In this document: positions 51,931 through 60,333 of the stretch, one piece after another | Position numbering within the stretch: the stretch's first letter is position 1 | Layout of the letters: every line of letters begins with the position of its first letter | NCBI RefSeq assembly: GCF_024721305.1 | Contig: NZ_JAMXOD010000016.1 | Location: 1-64,000, forward strand | Length of the DNA stretch: 64,000 nucleotides | From: Aequitasia blattaphilus | Lineage (GTDB): Bacteria; Bacillota; Clostridia; Lachnospirales; Lachnospiraceae | Reading direction: 5' to 3' | Notes under the pieces: generated by a model | What the model saw: only the letters and a program-made list of their open reading frames with translations | Told to the model about the DNA's origin: nothing | Databases searched by the model: none | Translations under genes and position numbers: made by a program

Positions 51931-53891
51931 CTTCCGCTCCTCATCCAAACCAACATTTCACCATCACTTCGGTTATTCCACAAAAAGTAGGGAACCGCAG
52001 TGAGCTTTACCTCTTCTTCTCCTTCTTGATAAAGGGCGTATAATTCCCTTTCATCTCCCGGTTTTTTTCGATATCCTTTCGTCTGAATAACAACAACATC
52101 CTGCCAGTCCTTAGAAGGAATCTCTTCTGGTTTTGCCTTTGTATCAATCGTCAGCTGATTTAAGTACTTCCCGTTATCATATTCCTCAAGACAGTATACA
52201 ATTGGTCCTCTCGTAATCGCTATACGTCCGGCATTGTAGTGAACTTTTTGATTCGCCTCCATAAGTCTTGGTGTCATATCCAATTGAAGCTTTACTTTTC
52301 TTCCTTTCGACCAATCCCCTTTTACGATAACGTACCCAGACTCATTCTTTGGTGTTGAAACTTCCTCACCATCCAATTCGAGGGTATATGTAGAGCTCCA
52401 GGAAGGAATACGGAATGCAACAGAAGCTTCTTTCTCCTTCGTTGACTTGATATCAAAATGAATGGTATCACCCCATGGATAGCTGGTTTCCTGGTGAATT
52501 TCCAATTCATTCCCTGAGAGTTCTATTTTTCCCTTACCTCCAATATAGAGATGTACGAAAACACTATCTTCATTTGCCGTATAAATATACTGCCACAACC
52601 CTCCGATGGTTCTTGCAATGTTCGGAGGACAGCATGCACAGGAAAACCATTTCTGGCGTGTTGGTTTGACATGATTTCTCTCTGTATTTCCAGAACAGGT
52701 TTCCGGCACGACTTCCAGAGGATTCACATAGAAGAATCGGTTCCCTTCATAATTCATTCCTCCAAGAATCGTATTATAGAGCGCGCGTTCCATCGTATCG
52801 CCATAGGTATTATCCACTTCTGTTTTCAGCATTTTTTGTGCAAAGAATAATAATCCAATGGAAGCACAGGTCTCTGCATAGTTTGTATCGTTTGGCAGAT
52901 CATAGTCGGTTGTGAAGGCTTCCCCTGAATGGGTAGAGCCGACTCCGCCTGTAATATACATTTGCCTTGTCACAATGTTGTTCCAGATTTTCCTGCATGC
53001 ACAAAACAATTCCTGGTCTTTTGTACGCGCCGCAAGATCTGCCATAGCAGTATACATATAGAGTCCTCTTACCGCATGGCCCACCGGCTCTTCCTGCTCT
53101 CTTACCGGTAGATGAAACTGATTATAGTACGTATATGGGAATTGGTTATACCACCGGTTTGGGTACTCTACCTCACAGTTTGTCCACTGACAGATTCGAT
53201 TCCTCTTTTCAAATTCCTCTTCGAAAAACTGATTCGTTCCTCTCGTATCTATAAAGTATTTTGAAAGCTCTAAGTATCTCTTTTCACCGGAGACATCATA
53301 AAGCTTTAATAAGGCAATTTCAATTTCCTGGTGTCCCGGGTATCCGTGAAGCTTTTTTTCTTCCGGACCAAACACATCACAGATGTGATCTGCCAGTCTT
53401 AATGCAATCTTATATACTTTTTCTTTCCCGGTTGCTAAATAATACGAGATTGCGCCTTCAATAAAATGGCCTGCACAATATAATTCATGGCATTCCAATA
53501 CATTTGTCCACTTTTTCTCTGGAGCCTCGATACTAAAGTATGTATTTAAATATCCATCTGGTTCCTGGGCTCTTTCGATAATTGCAATCGCTTCGTCTGC
53601 CTTAGCCTCAAGATCTTCGTCTCTTTTCAGCATTAAAATATTTCCCACAGCTTCCAGCCATTTTGCCACATCGCTGTCTTGGAAAACTTCTCCGTAGAAG
53701 TTTCCATCCATATCTTTTGCCGCTATCCTAAAGTTATCAATCCCGTGACTCGGTTCGGAATCCGGTATACGATCGTTTAAAATTTCCCACTGATAAGGGA
53801 TTACCGTCTCTCGCACCAACTTGGTATAATAATTCCAAAAATGATCATCTATATCCCATTCCTGCTTCTTAAGTAATCGATATTGTTTCAT
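51927..53891 (-). CDS. GH127 beta-L-arabinofuranosidase
   Basis: A 654-residue (alpha/alpha)6-barrel hydrolase of family GH127 (HypBA1-like), which releases L-arabinose from beta-linked arabinofuranosides such as hydroxyproline-linked or arabinan side chains. The Zn/Cys site is seen in WFSCACCPPNIAR (around residue 405), with the acid/base Glu region in FTTDYDLPNDTNYAETCAS. YAGHFIEGA and GGVGSTHSGEAFT are family features. No signal peptide, so it acts on imported oligomers. AAGGAGAGG precedes the ATG. It is first in the five-gene operon. Confidence 0.9.
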   Translation of the reverse strand: MKQYRLLKKQEWDIDDHFWNYYTKLVRETVIPYQWEILNDRIPDSEPSHGIDNFRIAAKDMDGNFYGEVFQDSDVAKWLEAVGNILMLKRDEDLEAKADEAIAIIERAQEPDGYLNTYFSIEAPEKKWTNVLECHELYCAGHFIEGAISYYLATGKEKVYKIALRLADHICDVFGPEEKKLHGYPGHQEIEIALLKLYDVSGEKRYLELSKYFIDTRGTNQFFEEEFEKRNRICQWTNCEVEYPNRWYNQFPYTYYNQFHLPVREQEEPVGHAVRGLYMYTAMADLAARTKDQELFCACRKIWNNIVTRQMYITGGVGSTHSGEAFTTDYDLPNDTNYAETCASIGLLFFAQKMLKTEVDNTYGDTMERALYNTILGGMNYEGNRFFYVNPLEVVPETCSGNTERNHVKPTRQKWFSCACCPPNIARTIGGLWQYIYTANEDSVFVHLYIGGKGKIELSGNELEIHQETSYPWGDTIHFDIKSTKEKEASVAFRIPSWSSTYTLELDGEEVSTPKNESGYVIVKGDWSKGRKVKLQLDMTPRLMEANQKVHYNAGRIAITRGPIVYCLEEYDNGKYLNQLTIDTKAKPEEIPSKDWQDVVVIQTKGYRKKPGDERELYALYQEGEEEVKLTAVPYFLWNNRSDGEMLVWMRSGR

Positions 53892-53902
53892 GCTACCTCT
53901 CC

Positions 53903-53931
53903 TTGCTATTTCCAAACACTTTTAGTATAAT
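53903..53931 (+). promoter_or_regulatory. predicted promoter of the YesL gene
   Basis: TTGCTA (53903-53908), 17-bp spacer, perfect TATAAT (53926-53931), 28 bases before the ATG at 53959. A TATACT on the other strand overlaps it and may serve the GH127 operon. Confidence 0.55.
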
Positions 53932-53958
53932 GACACAAAATGAAAGCGAGGAACCCAA

Positions 53959-54597
53959 ATGAGTTTTTTTAATATCGACGGACCACTTTTTAGTTTTCTC
54001 AATAAAATGGCCGATCTGGTCATACTGAATATCCTGTTTCTAATCTGTTGTCTTCCCATTGTAACCATCGGGGCATCCACCACAGCCTTATATTATGTTT
54101 CACTAAGAATGGTTCGAAACCACGAAGGTTATATTGCCCGTAACTTCTGGAAATCCTTTAAAGAGAACTTTCGCCAGGCAACGTTCATCTGGATTCCCGC
54201 ACTGCTTATGATTATCGTTTTAGTATTAGATATCCGGATTTTTAATCCTTCTGACTCCAATACTTCCTTAAATCCACTGCTAATCGGAGCCTATACTTTG
54301 TTAATACTATTGATTTTTGGTCTTTCCTTTGTTTTCCCTGTTTTATCACGTTTTTCAAATACGATAAAACAGACCGTTAAAAATACTCTTCTTATGGCCA
54401 TTGGAAATCTGCCTTTTGCCTTGTGCATTCTTTTAATCTGGGCTCTTCCGGTTGTATTAACACTCGTTCTTCCCCTTCGCTATGGATTCGTATACATCCT
54501 CTGGCTTCTTTTTGGATTTGCATTCTTAGCATATATTAGTTCTTTTCTGTTCGAATATAAGATTTTCAAAAAATATCTGCCTAAAGATCAACCGTAA
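53959..54597 (+). CDS. YesL-family (DUF624) membrane protein
   Basis: A 212-residue membrane protein with five helices. The opening FNIDGPLFSFLNKMADLVILN and CLPIVTIGASTTALYY are typical of DUF624/YesL proteins, found next to polysaccharide ABC and YesMN genes in many Bacillota. Its function is not known. It is divergent from the GH127 operon across 67 bp and converges on the GH31 gene with a 17-base overlap. Confidence 0.88.
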   Translation: MSFFNIDGPLFSFLNKMADLVILNILFLICCLPIVTIGASTTALYYVSLRMVRNHEGYIARNFWKSFKENFRQATFIWIPALLMIIVLVLDIRIFNPSDSNTSLNPLLIGAYTLLILLIFGLSFVFPVLSRFSNTIKQTVKNTLLMAIGNLPFALCILLIWALPVVLTLVLPLRYGFVYILWLLFGFAFLAYISSFLFEYKIFKKYLPKDQP

Positions 54598-56902
54598 CTT
54601 CTTCTGTTTCCGGTGTGATTACAATGTCTTCTGATTTATTTATATTTTTCAATACATATTTTATGCCTTTTGTCAGAGTATTACTGGTAATTGTGATTCT
54701 GTTTCCGCTCTTAACCGCCTCAGTTTTCAGAACCACATTTCCCTTTACATCTGTGACTTCGCACATAGCTTTTCTGTCTTCAACAAGATTATAAATCTGT
54801 ATCTCCACTCCCTCTGCAAAGTCATAGTCTGTCTTATCTTCTACAGCACCTATTGGAAGCAGGGTATTTTCCCGTACATAAAGAGGCAATGAGAAATAAT
54901 CATATTGATCTCTATACCATTTCCCACCTGCTCTTTCCTCCCCGGTCAGTAAATGAGTCCAGTTCCCTTCCGGCAGGTAATAATCTACTTCTTTCGTTTC
55001 TGAAAATACCGGGGCTACTAAAATACTGTCTCCTAACATATATTGCATATCCAGATATCTGGTTGCCATATCCTCTTCAAATTCCATAACCATAGAGCGC
55101 ATTACAGGAATTCCCTTGTGATTAGATTCAACTGCTGCCCGATAAATATAAGGCATTAGCTTTGCCTTTAGTATTGTGAATCTGCGACATACCTCACTGG
55201 CTTCATCATCAAACAGCCAGGGAACGCGGTAACTCTTAGATCCGTGAAGACGGCTATGAGTAGACAATAAACCAAACTGCATCCATCTCTTATACAGATC
55301 CGGCGTTGCCGTTAATTCAAACCCTCCGATATCATGACTCCAGTAGGAAAATCCTGACATGGTAAAGGAAAGTCCACCTCTTAGGCTTTCTGCCATAGAA
55401 ATGTAGGTTGCCGAACAATCTCCTCCCCAATGTACTGGGAATTGCTGTCCTCCAACCGTAGCACTTCGTGCAAAAAGCACCGCTTCACCTTCTCCCTTTT
55501 CTTCCAGAAGAACCTCAAAAACACATCGGTTATAGAGATTTGTGTAATAATTATGCATACTCTTTGGATCCGCACCGTTATAATAAGTCACATCAATTGG
55601 AATCCTCTCACCAAAGTCCGTCTTAAAGCAGTCCACTCCCATATGAATCAATGCTCGAAGCTTATTTTGGTACCATAAAACTGCTTTGGGGTTCGTAAAG
55701 TCAACTAGCCCCATTCCCGGTTGCCAGTTATCCAGTTGCTTCACTCCCATTTTGTCCCTGCGCATCAGTAAATATCCATTTTCTTTACATTCTCTAAAGG
55801 CATTAGTTCCTTGGGCTATGTATGGATTTATCCAGACACAAATCTTTAATCCTCTTTCTTTATAGCGCTTTAGCATACCTTCTACATCCGGGAACACTCT
55901 GTCATCCCATTCAAAATCACACCAGTGCAAATCCTTCATCCAAAAGCAGTCAAAATGAAATACACTCAGAGGAATGTTCCGGTCTTCCATTCCCTGAATG
56001 AATGAACTCGTCGTCTCTTCATCATAGTTTGTTGTAAAAGAAGTCGAGAGCCAAAGACCAAAGGACCATGCAGGAGGCAGGGCTGGCTTTCCGGTAAAAT
56101 CTGTATACGTTTCAATCACGTCTTTCATTGAAGGACCATAAATCACATGATACCTTATCTCTTCCCCGGGAACTGAAATTCCTACATTTTCAACCTTTTC
56201 ACTTCCCACTTCGTAAGATACATTATCACTGTGATCAACATAGACGCCATAATGATTGCTTGTCACATAAAAGGGGATATTTTTATAAGCCATCTGGGAA
56301 GCTGTCCCCCCGTCTTCATTCCAGATATCTACAACTTGCCCGTTCTTTACAAAAGGTGTAAACCGTTCTCCAAGACCGTATACACACTCTCCCGGGCTTA
56401 AAGAAAGCTCCGTTACCATATACGGAGTATATTCTCCGTTCATATAATTATCTTCCGGAAATTTCGTCATTACTGTACGGTCATACTGCATGTATCCTAA
56501 ATTCCGAAATCCACATCCTGTCAGATGACGTCCGTCTCCTTCAAAAGAAAATGCAAAATCCTCCCGATTTATCCGAACTTTCATTTTTCCTACAGTCATT
56601 ACTGCTTCTTCATCACTTATCTCTACATGGACATTTTGAGGCTCCTCAAATAGTTCAAATCTGGGTTCTCTTTTTTCATATCCTTCGAAATGGTAACTCC
56701 TGACACTGATTACATTCTCTCTGTTCGCAGTAAATTCTGTTGTAATTGTAGATACATCAAGTGCCCCTGCCCGATCGGTTATTTTACGTACAGGAGCTAC
56801 CATACGCATGCCGCCGGGTATCTTTTCAATACTATATGCCTGACTCGCATAAATTGCGTTGGCACGTTCATTACGCTCCCAATAACCCTCTGTAAACTTC
56901 AT
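54581..56902 (-). CDS. GH31 alpha-xylosidase (YicI-like)
   Basis: A 773-residue alpha-xylosidase that releases alpha-linked xylose from the ends of xyloglucan oligosaccharides such as isoprimeverose. The nucleophile Asp is in DCFKTDFGERIP, exactly the YicI pattern, with acid/base in HWGGDCSATY and FHFDCFWMKDLHWCDFEWD upstream. Length is near that of E. coli YicI (772). The start at 56902 has GAAGGAGG upstream. It is the last gene of the ABC operon, downstream of the binding protein, so the importer probably brings xyloglucan fragments. Confidence 0.93.
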   Translation of the reverse strand: MKFTEGYWERNERANAIYASQAYSIEKIPGGMRMVAPVRKITDRAGALDVSTITTEFTANRENVISVRSYHFEGYEKREPRFELFEEPQNVHVEISDEEAVMTVGKMKVRINREDFAFSFEGDGRHLTGCGFRNLGYMQYDRTVMTKFPEDNYMNGEYTPYMVTELSLSPGECVYGLGERFTPFVKNGQVVDIWNEDGGTASQMAYKNIPFYVTSNHYGVYVDHSDNVSYEVGSEKVENVGISVPGEEIRYHVIYGPSMKDVIETYTDFTGKPALPPAWSFGLWLSTSFTTNYDEETTSSFIQGMEDRNIPLSVFHFDCFWMKDLHWCDFEWDDRVFPDVEGMLKRYKERGLKICVWINPYIAQGTNAFRECKENGYLLMRRDKMGVKQLDNWQPGMGLVDFTNPKAVLWYQNKLRALIHMGVDCFKTDFGERIPIDVTYYNGADPKSMHNYYTNLYNRCVFEVLLEEKGEGEAVLFARSATVGGQQFPVHWGGDCSATYISMAESLRGGLSFTMSGFSYWSHDIGGFELTATPDLYKRWMQFGLLSTHSRLHGSKSYRVPWLFDDEASEVCRRFTILKAKLMPYIYRAAVESNHKGIPVMRSMVMEFEEDMATRYLDMQYMLGDSILVAPVFSETKEVDYYLPEGNWTHLLTGEERAGGKWYRDQYDYFSLPLYVRENTLLPIGAVEDKTDYDFAEGVEIQIYNLVEDRKAMCEVTDVKGNVVLKTEAVKSGNRITITSNTLTKGIKYVLKNINKSEDIVITPETEEVTVDL

Positions 56903-56938
56903 AATTTTAATGCCTCCTTCAATGAAAATTTCTTTTTT

Positions 56939-56965
56939 AAAAGGGCTGCAAATCACAGCCCTTTT
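56939..56965 (-). terminator. hairpin between binding protein and GH31 genes
   Basis: 10-bp stem AAAAGGGCTG / CAGCCCTTTT with a 7-base loop, 12 bases after the binding protein stop. The T-run is short, so read-through to GH31 is likely. Confidence 0.6.
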
Positions 56966-56976
56966 ATATTAATTGA

Positions 56977-58263
56977 TTATTCGGTTGTTGAACCGTCAAT
57001 CTCAACCCATTTCGTTTCGATTGTTGAAATCGTATCTTCTTTTGAAGCGCTTCCTTCAACGTATGCCTGCATAGCCTCTCCAAATGCTGTGTGGAAACTG
57101 TCTGTTGAATAGATTACTCCAAGTGCTCCGCTTCCTTTTTCTGCAACCAATTCATTTCCTTGTTTGATTACTTCAAAGTCAGACTCTGCTGTTGTCTCTA
57201 CCGGAGGAACAACTCCTGCTACATCTGTAAACCAGGAAATTCCATAGTCAGATGTATACCACCAGTTGATGAAGTCAAGAACTGCATCTTTGTTCTTAGA
57301 ATCTTTATTGATTCTAAGAGCCTGGTCAGCACCAGTTATAACTTTTGCATCTTCCGGGTCATCTGATACCGGGTATCCTGTAAATCCAATTTTAAGATCT
57401 GGATTAATTTTTAATACGTCAGCTTCTACCCATGCGCCTTGTCCTGCCATAATTGCTGCTTTACCTGAACCAAATGCTGCAACCTCTGCACTTAAATCAG
57501 CTTCTAATGGTTTAGCATCTCCATTTTCTTTTACAAGGTCAACAAAATCAAAGAAGTTGTCTTTCATTAATGGATAGTTGTTTAATGAATCTTCTCCACT
57601 TTCCATCGCTGCAACAAAAGACTGATAATCTTCTACTGCTGCTCCTGCATAATGTTGAAAGAGATGTTTAAATACCCACCATTCAGCAAATCCACCAGTG
57701 AACGGTGTGATTCCTGCATCTTTTAATTTCTTTACAGCATTTGTAAGTTCTTCAACTGTTTCAGGTGCTTTGTCAATTCCTGCCTGCTCAAATAAATCTT
57801 TGTTGTAAAGAAGTCCAAAGAAATTTCCTTTAATAGCAATACCATAAGTTCCTTCACCATTTGCATCTTTCATAGTATCCTGGACTGCCGGAAGCATTGT
57901 TTCCATAAGTGGCTGATCAGATAAGTCCAAAGAATACTCTTTGTATACTTCAATCTCTTTTCCTGCTGTAGAAGAAAAGATATCCGGTGCATCACCTGAA
58001 TTTAACTTAGCCTTCAAAAGTGTTGGATAGTCATTTTGTGTTGTTTCATAATTGATTGTTACGTCAGGTTCCACATTTTTGTACTCGTCAATTAACTCAT
58101 TAATTGCATCCGCGTACTCTGGCTGGGAAATAAACATGTAAATCTCATTTCCTCCACCCCCTGAAGCTTCTTTGTCAGAGTCATCACTTTTTCCTCCGCA
58201 CCCAACAAGCATCGTTGCTACCATTGCTACACATAATAATACGCTTACCAGTTTCTTTTTCAT
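56977..58263 (-). CDS. sugar-binding lipoprotein of the GH31 operon
   Basis: A 428-residue CUT1 binding protein with lipobox (MLVGC, Cys near 22) and a Ser/Asp/Gly linker. Folding marks include PDIFSSTAGKEIEVY, NFFGLLYNKDLFEQAG and GKAAIMAGQGAWV. It delivers an oligosaccharide to the two permeases encoded upstream. The place after the permeases is less common than being first. The ligand is probably a xyloglucan oligomer, from the linked alpha-xylosidase (inference). Confidence 0.9.
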   Translation of the reverse strand: MKKKLVSVLLCVAMVATMLVGCGGKSDDSDKEASGGGGNEIYMFISQPEYADAINELIDEYKNVEPDVTINYETTQNDYPTLLKAKLNSGDAPDIFSSTAGKEIEVYKEYSLDLSDQPLMETMLPAVQDTMKDANGEGTYGIAIKGNFFGLLYNKDLFEQAGIDKAPETVEELTNAVKKLKDAGITPFTGGFAEWWVFKHLFQHYAGAAVEDYQSFVAAMESGEDSLNNYPLMKDNFFDFVDLVKENGDAKPLEADLSAEVAAFGSGKAAIMAGQGAWVEADVLKINPDLKIGFTGYPVSDDPEDAKVITGADQALRINKDSKNKDAVLDFINWWYTSDYGISWFTDVAGVVPPVETTAESDFEVIKQGNELVAEKGSGALGVIYSTDSFHTAFGEAMQAYVEGSASKEDTISTIETKWVEIDGSTTE

Positions 58264-58318
58264 ACTTTTTCTCCTTTTTTCTATTCTAATTACCTCGTAT
58301 CGGTAATTGAAAACCTTG

Positions 58319-59158
58319 TTAGCCTTTGACCGCTCCTGCCACTACTCCTTCTACAATATATTTCTGTAGTAAAATAAAGATAATAATCGAAGGCAATACT
58401 GCAAGAACCATTGCCGTCATGGCATAGTGCCACTGTGTATTGAACTGTCCTACGAAGGTATATGCTGATAAAACAAGGGTCTTTGTATCATTGGAGCTGT
58501 TTACCATCAACAGAGGTAACAAGAAATCATTCCAAATCCACATAACATCTAATACGACTACTGTAAAAGTAACGGATTTTAAAAGTGGAAATATAATAGA
58601 GCGAAAGGTTCGAAAAGTGCTTGCCCCATCGATAAATGCACTCTCGTCAATCTCCTTTGGTATGGTAGCCATAAAATTACTGTATATAAAGGCTGCCATA
58701 GGAATCCCAAATCCCCAGTACTGAATACCTAGTCCCACACGGCTTCCTGAGAGATTAATTACATTCATTACTTTTAACAGCGTAATCATAATCGTCTGAA
58801 AGGGAATCAACATTGGTGTTGTGATTAATAAATGAGCCAGTCTGGTGTACTTTGTCCTTCTTCTGCTCAGTATGTAGGAAGCCATGGATGAAAATCCGAC
58901 GATTCCCACGATTCCAATTGCAGTAATCATTACGTTATTTATAAATAATTTCCCATAGCTCATTTTATCAATTACATGTGTATAGTTCGCCCATTCCAGC
59001 TTTGTAGGCAGTGCAATAACATCTACTACCACCTCTCCGAAAGGCTTTAGTGAGTTGATAAACATAAGAAATACCGGATAAACATATACGATGGCAATAA
59101 TTCCCATTACCACGGCAAGTATTACTAATTTTAATTTTTTCTTTCCCGCTAAACTCAT
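58319..59158 (-). CDS. sugar ABC permease (MalG-like)
   Basis: A 279-residue six-helix CUT1 permease. EAA loop IDESAFIDGASTFRTFRSII (about 190-210) and the common AGAVKG ending are present. The start overlaps the upstream permease stop by one base (TAATG), with GGGAGG ten bases before. No ATPase gene is linked; a shared ATPase is expected. Confidence 0.9.
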   Translation of the reverse strand: MSLAGKKKLKLVILAVVMGIIAIVYVYPVFLMFINSLKPFGEVVVDVIALPTKLEWANYTHVIDKMSYGKLFINNVMITAIGIVGIVGFSSMASYILSRRRTKYTRLAHLLITTPMLIPFQTIMITLLKVMNVINLSGSRVGLGIQYWGFGIPMAAFIYSNFMATIPKEIDESAFIDGASTFRTFRSIIFPLLKSVTFTVVVLDVMWIWNDFLLPLLMVNSSNDTKTLVLSAYTFVGQFNTQWHYAMTAMVLAVLPSIIIFILLQKYIVEGVVAGAVKG

Positions 59159-60036
59159 TATAGGTCAACCTCCCTACTGTTCATTACCTTTAAAACAACC
59201 TGCGTAATTACCAATACGATTACAAAAAACACCAATGATTTTGCAGATCCAAGTCCATAATTGTTGTTCTGAAATGCTTCCCTGTATATATCAAGAGTCG
59301 CACTATAGGTTGATCCTCCCGGTCCTCCCTTTGTCAATGCGAGGATAATATCAAATACCTTAACAGCATTTGTCAGTGACATAAATACACAAGTCGTAAT
59401 AGATGGTCCAAGTAAGGGTAAGGTTACTCTAAAAAATCGCTTCCAGGATGTTGCGCCGTCCACTGTCGCTGCCTCTAACACATCTTTTGGCACCGCTTGT
59501 AAGCCTGCTATGTAAAGCACAATGTAGAATCCCAGGGACTGCCATACTCCTACGAATACGACTGCAAAGAACGCCAGATTTCTCTCTCCTAACCAACTCC
59601 AGTTTAAAAATTCCATACCGGTTTTTTCAAAAAGAGTGGCAAATCCTTGAGAAAAAATGAATTTCCATATAAAACCTACGATTGTCATACTCATAATATA
59701 CGGAATAAAGAACATCCCTCTCATAATATTCGCTGTCTTGATTTTTTGTACAAGAGCGACAGCAACTGCAATTGCTAATACATTCGAGAATATCATAAAC
59801 AGAACTGTATACTTCCCTGTAAATATTAGACTTTTTACAAACTCAGATGATCCGCTAAATAATGTCTTGAAATTTTCAAGTCCTATAAAGCGAGGTTCCT
59901 TTGATATCCCGTTCCACTCTGTTAACGAATAAAACCCACTCATTATGAAGGGAATGTAAATCGTAATCGTAACCATAATGATGGACGGAATAGTAAACAG
60001 CACATTTTCAAAACTTTCCTTTTTGTTCCTTCCCAT
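59158..60036 (-). CDS. sugar ABC permease (UgpA/MalF-like)
   Basis: A 292-residue CUT1 permease with six helices and an EAA loop (LEAATVDGATSWKRFFRVTLP, about 200-225). The start at 60036 (GGAGGAG upstream) is preferred over one 21 bases earlier. It is first in the operon, 61 bases from a strong promoter. Confidence 0.9.
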   Translation of the reverse strand: MGRNKKESFENVLFTIPSIIMVTITIYIPFIMSGFYSLTEWNGISKEPRFIGLENFKTLFSGSSEFVKSLIFTGKYTVLFMIFSNVLAIAVAVALVQKIKTANIMRGMFFIPYIMSMTIVGFIWKFIFSQGFATLFEKTGMEFLNWSWLGERNLAFFAVVFVGVWQSLGFYIVLYIAGLQAVPKDVLEAATVDGATSWKRFFRVTLPLLGPSITTCVFMSLTNAVKVFDIILALTKGGPGGSTYSATLDIYREAFQNNNYGLGSAKSLVFFVIVLVITQVVLKVMNSREVDL

Positions 60037-60096
60037 GGATCTCCTCCTCTTTATCACTCATAGTCAAATTGCCACAAGCTTTACCTTGTAATCCAT

Positions 60097-60125
60097 ATAA
60101 TATATTCTTTTTTGTGCAATGTCAA
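60097..60125 (-). promoter_or_regulatory. strong promoter of the ABC/GH31 operon
   Basis: Perfect TTGACA (complement 60120-60125), 17-bp spacer, TATTAT (complement 60097-60102). A palindrome CCTTTAAAGG lies at 60169-60178, and AGGTT(N8)AACCT at 60202-60219, both possible regulator sites. Confidence 0.8.
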
Positions 60126-60286
60126 CATGTTTTTGTCTGTTTTTACCTGTTGCGTGGTCGTATTTTAGCCTTTAAAGGTCTTTTTTGACTATTTTCTTTG
60201 TAGGTTTTCTACATAACCTGTTTTTTAAAAAATCCCTTTTTTTCTAGTGGTACAAGGGTCTCTTTTTCTCTTTGTGGCAAAAGAAA

Positions 60287-60329
60287 AAGGGTAAAAATCC
60301 ATTTGAAAAACTTTTGGATTTTTACCCTT
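60287..60329 (-). terminator. terminator of the LacI/GH36 operon
   Basis: Perfect 15-bp stem AAGGGTAAAAATCCA / TGGATTTTTACCCTT with a 13-base loop and a T-run on the minus strand, 5 bases after the GH36 stop. Confidence 0.9.
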
Positions 60330-60333
60330 AATT

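Noticed and set aside
53940-53953. TGAAAGCGAGGAAC as a CcpA cre site near the YesL start
   Set aside because: The right half does not fit the cre consensus, and the GAGG part is needed as the ribosome site.
39532-56965. Shared AGGGCTG/CAGCCCT hairpins at 39532-39577 and 56939-56965 as a dispersed repeat
   Set aside because: Only the short stem is alike; loops and flanks differ, so two ordinary GC-rich terminator stems are the simpler reading.
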